NCBI GenBank assembly: GCA_003550325.1
Contig: QKWP01000033.1
Coordinates: 1-64,000, forward strand
Direction of reading: 5' to 3'
Length of the DNA: 64,000 nt
From: Gigaspora rosea
Lineage: Eukaryota; Glomeromycota; Glomeromycetes; Diversisporales; Gigasporaceae
The notes under the pieces are model-generated. The model made no database searches and had not been told where the DNA came from. It worked only from the letters and a program-made list of their open reading frames with translations. Positions within the stretch are counted from its first letter, which is position 1; every line of letters starts with the position of its first letter. This document shows positions 46,691-57,389 of this stretch, in pieces. Both the position numbers and the translations under genes were made by a program.

Positions 46691-48947
46691 GTATTTCAAA
46701 AAAAGGTAAAGAAGAGTAAAAGTTCTATCTAAAGTATGAAATATAGCTTATATATACCAAACCAAAACCGCTAACCAAAAAATTTTTTACTATGATGTTC
46801 AAATATAACCTCATATAGATTATTCGGGGTCCTATTTACTATATAATATACCTAATATGAAATAAAATATCTTTAAAAGTATGTTTGCTTTATGACAAAG
46901 TAAAACGAAATTTTTTTTTCTAAAAAATATATGCCGGTTGAAAATTTAGTTTTGTCACATGTTTAAAACTATAAGCCACAAAGGATCTGCATTAATATAT
47001 CATATATATAACATATCGTGAGATACCCTACCCTTAAGGAACTGTCTGAAAATGAACCTTTAAGTGAAGAGTCAATAAATAATAATAGTGATGAAGAAGT
47101 TCCTGAAGTTGCTTGCTTCACATCTCGTTTTCTTGTAAAAACCATAATTTATTCTAATGTACCTGTTGAATATCCATCAACCTCACAAGATGGTGTAGCT
47201 ACTATATTTCATATTACCAATTGGATAAATTCAAACCATGTATGGAAAAATGTAATATTATATATCGTTATAATTTATTTTAATTTAATTTAAATTAAAT
47301 TTTAATTAATTAATTACTTAATTTAGATACAATATTTCATGGATAGCAAAAATATAATAATAAAAAAAACTCTTTCCACTAATCCACATTTCCAAAAATG
47401 GTAGAGAAGAAAAACCTAGCCAAAAACAAAAAGTACACTAAATAACGTGTCAAATACAAATAATAAAAAAGAAAGTTTTCTAAAAATAAGCAGTAGTTTA
47501 GCATTAGCACTTAGTAAAAAACTAGTGGATAAGAGGCTAGAAAGAAAATTTTCGTTTTTAAAAAAAATTTTTTGAAAAATTTTAGAGAATTGCTTGAGAC
47601 CCTGTAATGCCGATCTGTTTTGATCAATCATTCTACGCATCAACAAACAAACAAATAGTTCAAAACAAGTAAACAAATAAGTCACATGGAATTTAGTCAA
47701 ATTTTTAGTAAAAACAAATCGACCAATTAGATAAACAATCAACAACAAATAAACAAACACGTAATTGTAGAACAATCTAGAATTGGAAATATAAGTTCAA
47801 TGAATATCCAACCGGTTCCAGATTGGAAAATCAAGTTTCTAAAAAGAGGCTGTCATGCATTAAGATATGGCATACATGAGTGTATGAAGTATTTAAACAA
47901 ATCTTGTACGAGAACTCAAATGGTCGATATTGAAAAGCAAGGGCTATTTAGACAATTTCAGTTGAAGAATTATGTTTAATAAGACATCTTCTTGAAAATT
48001 ATCGCCAAATAATAGAGAAGCAGTTAAAAGAAATTCAAGAAAAAAGTGAAAAAAGAAAAGCGAAAGAGTAAAAACACAACAAAGAAAGAAAATCTTATTA
48101 GATACAGAGTGTGGTACAGTCGACTATGGCATAGAAGAGATAGAAGAGAGTGTCTTAGAAAACATAGAAGAACATTTAAAAAGGAAAAATTCATTAATTA
48201 TAGAGCGTAAAACAATTAACCATGGAGTAGAAAAGATGGAAGATATCATTCCAGCAGTTAAGGAAAGTAATAGAGATAATCCAACAAAAGTAGTAATAGA
48301 AAAAAAGATGAACATAGACTACCAAACAATTATCGAACAAAAGAAGAAACCAGAAGATATTATGTTAGTAGACAAGGAGAACAATAAATTGGACGTAACA
48401 AAATCTATAGTAAAGGAAAGAATGAACATAGATTACCAAGAAATGTCAACACAAAACAAAGAAGAAAATTTGAGAAGGAGTGCAAGAAATATTAAAGACG
48501 TAGAATTGTCACAACACCAAGTAGAAACAGAGCCTAATAGAAATGCTAAGGGGAGCGCCAGAAATCATCTGATTAGGGTTTTACCAAGTAGCTGATCCCC
48601 TACCCCCACCTGATAATTTTCTAAGTATTTGATTGGTTAAAATTTTAATAATATATATATATATATTAAAAATTGGATAACTTTTGATCTACTGGTCTGT
48701 TTTGGACGATTCAACTACCAAAATGTTTGTCTCAGTGAGACGATTCTAACAAGTCCAAAATCATCAAAATCCAATCACAGGATCCCAAGATCATTTAACT
48801 TTTGTGTAATTTTAATAGTAATTTTTAAAATTACTAATTAAATTTATTTTTTATATTCAGACTTTTTAGTCAAGTCTGAGTCTGGTCTGGGTCTGGTCCG
48901 AAGTCTGCAAACTGGTCTGAGTCTGAATATATTTATATGTATTTTTT

Positions 48948-50410
48948 GGTGCTGAACAAGTTTACTTAGTGCATTTTGTTAGAATAAATTAGTAAAATTT
49001 TATGAATCATAAGTTTTTATAGAATTTTATTAATAAAATTCTATAAAATCTTATAATTCGCAAATTTTTATTAATTAATTCTAACAAAATGCACTAAGTA
49101 AACTTGTTCAGCACCTAAAAATGTATTAAAACGGCTAGTTGGTTTTTATTTTACTTGAAATTTAGAGATTTGATGCACAATTTTGGAGTTTTGATCAAAA
49201 AAGACAAATTTTAACATCTTATCTCCAAATTTCAAGTAAAATAAAAACAACCCTGCCGATTTAATGTATTTTTAGGTGCTAAACAAGTTTACTTAGTGCA
49301 TTTTGTTAGAATTAATTAGTAAAAATTTGTGAATTTTAAGATTTTATAGAATTTTATTAATAAAATTCTATAAAATCTTATGATTCACAAAATTTTACTA
49401 ATTAATTCTAACAAAATGCACTAAGTAAACTTGTTCAGCACCTAAAAATACATTAAATCGGCAGGGTTGTTTTTATTTTACTTGAAATTTGGAGAAAAGA
49501 TGCTTAAATTTGACTTTTTTGATCAAAAATCCAAAATTATGCATCTTTTCTCCAAATTTCAAGTAAAATAAAAACAACCCTGCCGATTTAATGTATTTTT
49601 AGGTGCTGAACAAGTTTACTTAGTGCATTTTGTTAGAATTAATTAATAAAAATTTGTGAATTATAAGATTTTATAGAATTTTATTAATAAAATTCTATAA
49701 AATCTTATGATTCACAAAATTTTACTAATTAATTCTAACTTAATGCACTAAGTAAACTTGTTCAGCACCTAAAAATACATTAAATCGGCAGGGTTGTTTT
49801 TATTTTACTTGAAATTTGGAGAAAAGATGCTTAAATTTGACTTTTTTGATCAAAAATCCAAAATTATGCATCTTTTCTCCAAATTTCAAGTAAAATAAAA
49901 ACAACCCTGCCGATTTAATGTATTTTTAGGTGCTGAACAAGTTTACTTAGTGCATTTTGTTAGAATTAATTAGTAAAAATTTGTGAATTATAAGATTTTA
50001 TAGAATTTTATTAATAAAATTCTATAAAATCTTATGATTCACAAAATTTTACTAATTAATTCTAACTTAATGCACTAAGTAAACTTGTTCAGCACCTAAA
50101 AATACATTAAATCGGCAGGGTTGTTTTTATTTTACTTGAAATTTGGAGAAAAGATGCATAATTTTGGATTTTTTGATCAAAAATCCAAAATTATGCAAAT
50201 TTCAAGTAAAATAAAAACAAACCAGCTGTTTTAATACATTTTTAGGCTGAACAAGTTTACTTAGTGCATTTTGTTAGAATTAATTAATAAAAATTTGCGA
50301 ATTATAAGATTTTATAGAATTTTATTAATAAAATTCTATAAAATCTTATGATTCATAAAATTTTACTAATTTATTCTAACAAAATGCACTAAGTAAACTT
50401 GTTCAGTGCC
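48948..50410. repeat. Array of alternating palindromes, exact 327-bp period
   Basis: The box GGTGCTGAACAAGTTTACTT starts at 48948, 49275, 49602 and 49929 (a variant at about 50244). Each unit contains palindrome A (GTGCTGAACAAGTTTACTTA ... ATAGAATTTTATTAATAAAA ... its mirror) followed by palindrome B (GGCAGGGTTGTTTTTATTTT ... TTGATCAAAAA ... its mirror). Units are nearly identical, so the expansion is recent. Confidence 0.92.
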
Positions 50411-50873
50411 AAAAAATACATATAATTATATTTGGACACAGACCAGTCTGCAGATTTCGGACCAGACCCGGACCGGACTCATAGTTGAGTCTGGTCTGAA
50501 GTCTGAAATTAGTAAAATTTAGAGTCTGAGTCTGGTCTGATCCCGGACCAGACCCGAACCAGACCAGACCTGGACTGGACCTAGGAGCACTAGTCTCAAT
50601 AAGATGAATTGAATGGTACCAAAATAATCTGATTTTGATCGATATGGCACGTGGTATTCATCATAGAACTTAGGTGCACCAAATTAGCATATCTAATTAT
50701 TAATTGTTTATAGAATACAAATCTTTGTTGATCTTAGGATCCTGTGATTAGAATTTAGTGATTTTAGGCTTGTTGGAATCGGCTCACTAAGGCGAACATT
50801 TTGGTAGTTAAATCATCAAAAATGGACTAGTGGATCAAAAGTTATTCAATATTAAAAATTATTTATATATAAT

Positions 50874-51130
50874 AAATAGTTATTGGATGTGTAGCATCCA
50901 ATAACAGTTTTATTTGGCAGGAGAAATGAGAAAACTGTGATCCAAAGGATCACGGGATGATCTTTTTGGATGACAAATAAAAGAAGTATCTGGCTTTGAA
51001 TTTAATGTGCTAACCTGGGCCCCGAAGGGGCTCAGGTTGTCAAGCACATTAAATTCAAAGCCAGATACGCTGTTATTGGATGCGGAACATTCAATAACAG
51101 ATTTATTTTTCTTTTTCTGTTATACCGTGA
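50874..51130. repeat. Two nested hairpins with 25-base perfect arms
   Basis: TATCTGGCTTTGAATTTAAT + GTGCT is mirrored exactly after an inner stem AACCTG-GGCCCC-GAA-GGGGC-TCAGGTT (50987-51066). An outer pair, GTTATTGGATG ... CATCCAATAAC and GTTATTGGATG ... CATTCAATAAC, encloses it. Function unknown; a fold-back MITE is most likely. Confidence 0.75.
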
Positions 51131-54062
51131 GTTTGTGTGAGTCTATTTGGCATATAACAACTGTTATACGACCCACATTCACTATGAAAAAGAAAAATAA
51201 TAATATATATAAATATATATTTATATATATTATATAAATTATATTATATATAGGACCTAATAATTGCTCTACCCCCCACCTATCTAAAAAATCAGGTGAT
51301 AAATGGCGCTCCCCTAAGGTATAGAAGAGTAAGCCGAAAGGAAGTTACACTGTATGGAATATTCCATCTGATATCTCGCCACGAAAACTAAAGAAAGTAT
51401 TAAGTTTTTTCAGATATATTTTAATTATTCAATGGAAAGGAAGAACTTCAAGTAGTGCAGCACAGGTGCAAGTTATTTTTAAGAATATAAAAAGAAAACA
51501 AGATTGGGAAAACAAGTAGGCAGTTCCAATAGCAAATAGAAGATTGTTGAGAATATCTCAAGAGATGTTTGACAAGGAAGTTCTTGTTAAGAGAAATTAG
51601 TATAAAACAAAAGTAATGAATGCACCAAAGTATGCAATCGATGCTTTATTACTAAGACAATTTAGTAGAGTGAAAGCAAAATCAGTTTATATTACAAACA
51701 ATAGTAATAGTAATCAAAGAAAAGTAGCAGTGGTATATTTCGAGTCAGAGGAGGATTTAAGAAAACATGGATGTCTGAAGGATATTATTATAACACCAAG
51801 TTTGAATGATTAATTTTGAATAAGAGAGAAGAAATGGAGTTTGATAAAGACAAAGAGTATGTACAACAGGTAGTAAGAGATAAAGAAAAAGGAAAATATA
51901 TGGAAAAGAACAGAAGTAATACATTTGGAGAAAAGAAAAATTTATAGAAGAGACAAGCAAGCAGAAGAAAGAGAAATATATAGAACCAAAAAAAAGAATA
52001 CAGAAAAGAAGAGAAGGTTTTACGGCCAAACAAAGCTCGTTGTGCAATAAACAACTTTGTACCAACGAAAGGCACAGTGAAGAGTTAGTTAATAAAGAAA
52101 TTCAATTGAAGTTCAATGAGCTAGAAAGATTGATTAAAGGCCTGGTAAGGCCAAATTACTCCTAATAGCCGCACTAGTTGAATTAAAGGAAAATAGTAGG
52201 CGGACAGAGCCTACTATACAAAATAGTGCAAACAAGTCAACTATTATCGCGCAAAAACAAGAAGTTGTAATTAAAGTAGCATGCCACAATATTAATGGGA
52301 TTAAAAATAATAGAGCCAAATTAGAAGCATTACTAGGTTGGGCATGTGAAAAGGACATTGAAATATTAGTGATAGTAGAGACGAATGCAAATGAAAAAAA
52401 TTTGAAGTATCTATTGGAAGGAAAGAATTTAAGGGTTTCTGGACAAGGGACGAAATTAAAAAAAAGAAAGGGACAGGTGTTGGTATTTGGTTAGTAAGAG
52501 ATGGAAAAGGCATTTAGGAAAAGTTATACGGTTTGAGGAGTATGTGATAGAAGCAAGATTTTACTTTAGAAAGTTCGAGTTGATCATAATAGTAGTCTAT
52601 ATTCTTTCCAATGACAAAGAAGTTGCAAAAAAGATTCAGCAAAAAGTGGATACGAAATTTCTGGTGCGTTCTACCAATGCACATTTTATAGTGATAGGTA
52701 ATTTCAATCACATAGTAGATATGAAGCTTGATAGGGTGGGACCAAGTGGAGTTACATCGACGAAGCTCTTACCGTTACATAAATGGTTTAAAAATTAGGA
52801 TTTATTGATGCTTTTAGAGTGTTAAATCCTGGTTTTAAAAAGTTCACCTGGTCTGGTCAAGATACGAAGTCCAGAATTGATCAGATCAGGATATCAGACG
52901 ATTTGAACCTTGGGCTATGCAAGGCTAAAATTAAAGAAGCTGAAGTAATCATAGCGAGTGACCACGAAATAGTAACAGCAGAGATTTCATGTAAGCGATG
53001 GATAAAGTTATGTAATTTGATAGAGAAAAAAAGAAAAACTCTAGCAAGAGTAGTGTATATGTATGATAAAGCAACAAAGGAGAATTGGGTGAATTATCAA
53101 AATGACCTTAAGGTGTCCTTAAAGAAAAACAAGGGCTTAAGTAAATGTTTTGAAAACGAATCAAAAGATAGTATCCATATCATATGGGACATTATTTACA
53201 ATGGTATCAAGTATGCTGCAAACAAGAACTTACCCAAAAAGAAGATAGTCAAGGAGGAGAGTAGCAAGAAACAGAAATCTCGAAAAACGGAACTGCACAA
53301 AACAAGTATACAGTTGAGTAAGATTATAAGTAAAATCAGGAAGGTTGTGGCAAGTAAACATGCTTTTTGGAACCTAGAGGAGATGAACAAAAAAAATTGT
53401 AGCAATAAATAAAAAGGGTAATTGTGAAGTGCCAGTAGTAAAATTAAATAATGAAAAAGAGCTCGCATTGTGGCTACAACATGCAAAGTTGAAGTGAAAA
53501 GGGCTAAGAGCACAAGAGAAGATTGAGTTTGAGAAACAGTTAGAAAAAGTGATAAGAGATGCAATTGACAGAAGGTGTGAAAGAATTGATGGTGATATTG
53601 GAAAGATGTTGATTAGTTTGCTCGAAAAACCAACCAATAAAATAAAAATTCATAGAGTACACAAACAAAAAGGAGATAGTTGGGGTTTAATAAATACACT
53701 AGAGCTAGTACTAGAAAAACAAGAGATCATTTTTGTGAACAATTTAGAGAAAGAGAAGTTGTACTAGATGAGGAGGTGTTCAAAGAATTTTATAGGCTGT
53801 TGAAAGAGGTGAAAGTTGAATGGTACAATGATCTTGAGGAAGAGATTTCAGAAGAGGAGTGGTCAAGTACAGTAAGAGAGATGAAGAGTAATACAGCTGC
53901 AGGAATTTCAGGAATAGGATATGTGTTGATCAAAAATGTTAGCAAAGAAACACAGAAAAAGTTTACAAGATTTGCTAGCTTGTGCATGAAATATAGCTGT
54001 ATACCAGACAAGTGGAAGGTTGCGCAAATCTACCCGATTCCAAAGAGTGAAGATTGAGGTTA

Positions 54063-54224
54063 GGGCGCTGACATTTATTACCTAATATCCATTTACTATA
54101 GGGGCTTATTCTCCCACCCCCAGGTAAGATCTATAAATAGAATTTTGGCTAATCAAATTTAACTAAGATAAGATTTTTCTTGACCCCCACCCCCTAAAAT
54201 ATTACCTAATAAATGTCAGCGCCC
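54063..54224. mobile_element. Harbinger-like MITE in LINE 2 RT
   Basis: Ends GGGCGCTGACATTTATTACC and, inverted, GGGCGCTGACATTTATTAGG are flanked by TTA (54060-54062, 54225-54227). A second, interrupted copy is at 62951. Confidence 0.9.
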
Positions 54225-54241
54225 TTATCAATTAAACAATA

Positions 54242-54793
54242 CTGTATTTTCCTGAAAATAATCTACTTTCAAAAATAAGCTACCCCTCCTCTTTTGGTCA
54301 AAAAACTCCAAAACGTCTTTAACCCGAAAATAAGCTACCCCACGATTGACAAAAGTCACTACATAGTAAAGTTTAAATTTTACTAAGCAAATCGATAAAA
54401 ATCGATTAAGTAAACTTATTCAGCAGGTCAAAATACACTTATTCTAAAATTTTCATTAATATTAGAGAACTTTTTATTAATTGACTTTGATTTTTACGTT
54501 TGGCAAAAAAATTAAAATTTTTTAAAAAAATATATTCATTGAATGTAAAAATTAAAAGTTAAATAATAAAAAGTTCTCCAATCTTAATGAAAATTTCAGA
54601 GTAAGTGTATTTTAACTTGCTGAATAAGTTTACTTAATCAATATTGATCGATTTATATAGTAAATTTTAGACTTTACTATGTAGCAACATTCTGCGATCA
54701 GGCAAAAATCGATTTTACTTGAAAATAAGCTACCCCGATTTTTTGTATAACTTTTTGCCCAAAAAAAGGTAGCTTATTTTCAGGAAAATATGG
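54242..54793. mobile_element. Mariner-like fold-back MITE in LINE 2 RT
   Basis: Ends CTGTATTTTCCTGAAAATAA and, inverted, CCATATTTTCCTGAAAATAA are flanked by TA (54240-54241, 54794-54795). The arms are long mirrors (ACATAGTAAAGTTTAAATTT; AAATACACTTATTCTAAAAT). Excising this and the preceding MITE rejoins IPKSED to WPIALLEIFRK in frame. Confidence 0.9.
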
Positions 54794-55709
54794 TATATGG
54801 CCTATAGCGCTTCTAGAGATATTTAGAAAATGTTTAACAAAAATCGTAACTAAAAGACTATCTAAAATAATGGTCGAGAAGGAGATATTGAAAGGGCCGA
54901 ATTTTGCTGGACTACCTGAGTGTTCGACAGCAGAAGCAATTCATTTGGTAGAAATGATTGTTGAAGAAGCAAAAGAAAATAGAAAGGAGCTTTGGGTAGT
55001 CTTACAGAATATGAAAAAAGTGTATGATTCGGTATCAATTAGAACTTTAAGATTTGCACTACAAAGAGTTAAGCTGCCAGAACAAGTAACTAGGTTCGTG
55101 GTAGATTTATTTAAAGGTAGAAAAGTTAAAGTTTTGACTGAATTTGGCGCAACAAAAGAATTTGAAGCAGGAGACGGTATCGAACAAGGTAAAACAATTT
55201 CTCCTTTAATATAGAGAATTTTTTATGATCTGCTTTTTCGACAGATACAAGATGACTGAACTTGGTTATAGAGTTTAACATAACGAGCTGTTAGATATTA
55301 GAACAAACTCGGTAAAAGTAAATGAAGTGTGGCAGGCAGCAGTAGCTTTTGCTAATAACACTATATGGATAGCTAGGAGTAAAAACCAGATGGAAAAGTT
55401 AATTCAAATCTCGCAAAGATTTTTTAAGTTTAATGATATTTATATTAACAGCAATAAGTCCAAGCTACTTGTTATAAATGCTAGTATCCAGAAGGAAGAG
55501 AGATATATTAAAATTGGCAAAGAGTGAGTTCAAGCAGAAGATAAGAAATCATTAGTTTGGGTGCTTGGAATTTGGTTAAGTAATAGCACTAATGAATAGC
55601 AGTTAAAGAAAAAAGCAAAGTTGGTAGTAAGACAGTTTAAGTGGGCAATACGTCACAAGAAAATAACTATAAGTCAGCTAATTTATACGAACAATGCATG
55701 CCTAGTACC

Positions 55710-57389
55710 AAGAGTCCGTAATGGGCTAGGTCGGGCCGGGTTTTTATAAACCCGACAAAATATTTTTAAGCTCTGCCTGGGTCAAAACCTATTTAGAAAA
55801 TTCAGTACATGGGTCGGTCCAGGCATGACTGTAGCCCGCATATATGTACCCTAACCAATGCTGCAAATACAAACTTTTATAATAAATTTTTATGGGCAGT
55901 TTTTTTTTGTATGTCATACAATTAGAGTTCCGCAATTTGATTTGATCTTCAAATATTTGATTCAAATATTTAATCAAATTCAAATTCAAATTTGGCTATA
56001 TTTGATTTGATCAAATTCAAATATGGCCAAATTTGATTTGATTTGACAAATATTTGATTTGATTTGAAAATTACTATTAAAATTCAAATTCAAATCAAAT
56101 TCAAATTCAAATATTTGAATCAAATCAAATTCAAATCAGGGCCAATTTGATTTGATCAAATTCAAATTGATCCAATATTTGATTTGATTTGAATTTGAGG
56201 AACCCTACGTACGATGCAGAAAATCCAATCTTTTCTATATCAGATATCAATAACTAATAATCGTACAGTACATACATAGTCTCTGATATTTACCTTTTTT
56301 TTTAGATAAAAGGTTGCAATTTTTTCTTGGCGATTTTTTATTTCAATATACCGTATTTATATTAGTTGGGTGAATTTAAATCGTAGGTAAATTTTTTTTA
56401 ATTAATTAAATATAAAATTATTTTTTAATATTACTTACTAAATCTTTGCTTAAATTATTTTTATATAACTTATTAAAGTTTCACTTAAATTATTTTTTAT
56501 ATAACTTATTAAACTTTCGCTTAAAAATTTTTTTTTTATATAGCTTAACAAAATTATTTTATATATTAATATACCTCCAAAAAGAACATTCAAAAGAACT
56601 TGAAAACCAAGGCCAAATATACAAACTATTGGCTTTTATATAGATGAGTATTATCTGGTATTTACCCTGTTCAAGTAATAATTGGGTTTAACTTTTTACG
56701 TATAGTAAAATATCGATCTAGTTCTATGGCTTGTATTAATTCCAATAGTTCGTCAATTTTTTTATCCAGAACTTTAGTAAAGCCTTATTCGTGCAAGTTG
56801 AGTATTCATTTATAAGAGTCTTCAAATGATCATTTATTTTTTAATTTGACACAAAATTTTAGGCATGTTACAATATTAGAAGCAGTATCGATTAACAATA
56901 AAATAAAATAATTTATAATAAGTAAAATCATATAAATAAGTGTACTGTACTCGAAATTTAAATTAAAAATTAAATAATTTAAGATATATTTACCTTTGAA
57001 TTATTTTTGCAGATAATAAAAGTATTTTATTTAAATATCGTATCTTATTAAGAAATGTATTTCATATTGGTTATTTGATTTTATACCGGTTTACATTTTA
57101 TACCGGTTTAATTATCAAAAACTTATTATTACCGTTATATGGTATGTAATATAAACTTTTTTTTATTTTTAATTTAAATTTTTATTGTCACAATAAGTTA
57201 TCTAATATGTGACTCAGTTAATCGGGCTTTTTGCTTTTTTATAAAGCCTAGCCCGACCCGATATTTTAGCGGGCTTGGCCCGGGCTCAGCTCATTATAAT
57301 TACGGGCCTAAAAATGCTGGCCCGACCCGGAACTTTTGCCAATTGGGTCGGGTTCGGGCCCAGGTAGCCCGGCCCGGTTACGGACTCTA
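55710..57389. mobile_element. hAT-like element, GGGCC/GGGTCGGGC family
   Basis: Exact 8-base duplication CTAGTACC (55702-55709, 57390-57397). Ends AAGAGTCCGTAATG and, inverted, TAGAGTCCGTAACC. Both ends carry arrays of GGGCC, GGGTCGGGC and CCCGAC words. The middle is AT-rich without a transposase and contains another hAT-like MITE. Removal restores CLVPKLAYLL in LINE 2. Confidence 0.9.
55923..56207. mobile_element. hAT-like MITE, CAAATTTGATTTGA family, nested
   Basis: Ends TAGAGTTCCGCAATTTGATT and, inverted, TAGGGTTCCTCAAATTCAAA. Flanks CATACAAT / CGTACGAT agree at six of eight bases. The interior is almost entirely TTTGATTTGA / TCAAATTCAAAT words. Confidence 0.75.

Larger units (their letters stand above)
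45477..47033. mobile_element. TTAA-type element at the 3' splice site of intron 1
   Basis: Ends GGTAGGGTATCC and, inverted, GGGTAGGGTATCTC are flanked by TTAA at 45473-45476 and 47034-47037. The interior is AT-rich filler, a GA-rich minisatellite and a T-rich minisatellite with a sequence gap. No transposase. The right-hand TTAA plus the following G recreates the TTAAG splice acceptor. Confidence 0.78.
48550..51314. mobile_element. Harbinger-like element (2.8 kb) with palindrome cargo
   Basis: Ends GGGGAGCGCCAGAAATCATC and, inverted, GGGGAGCGCCATTTATCACC are flanked by TAA (48547-48549, 51315-51317). There is no transposase. From the outside in the arms hold a C-rich run, the 130-bp module seen at 6543-7105, GGTCTGGTCCGG-type words (48870-48930 and 50440-50590, probably the ends of a nested hAT-like element), and in the centre the 327-bp palindrome array. 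Confidence 0.82.
47800..52080 (+). pseudogene. LINE 2 ORF1, split by a Harbinger-like element
   Basis: It starts at MNIQPVPDWKIKFLKRG (47800). The middle (48236-48550) is a lysine/glutamate-rich linker with two copies of the phrase MNIDYQ. After the 48550-51314 insertion the frame continues with GSYTVWNIPSDISPRKLKKV (RRM-like) and, near 51700-51790, KVAVVYFESEEDLRKHG (RNP1-like). This is the same architecture as LINE 1 ORF1. Removing the insertion and one TAA keeps the frame, with one TAG just after the junction. Other stops and shifts occur near 47980 and 51815. Confidence 0.72.

Noticed and set aside
45477-47033. Classification of the TTAA element as Harbinger
   Set aside because: A three-base TWA duplication would need the same triplet on both sides; only the four-base TTAA matches.
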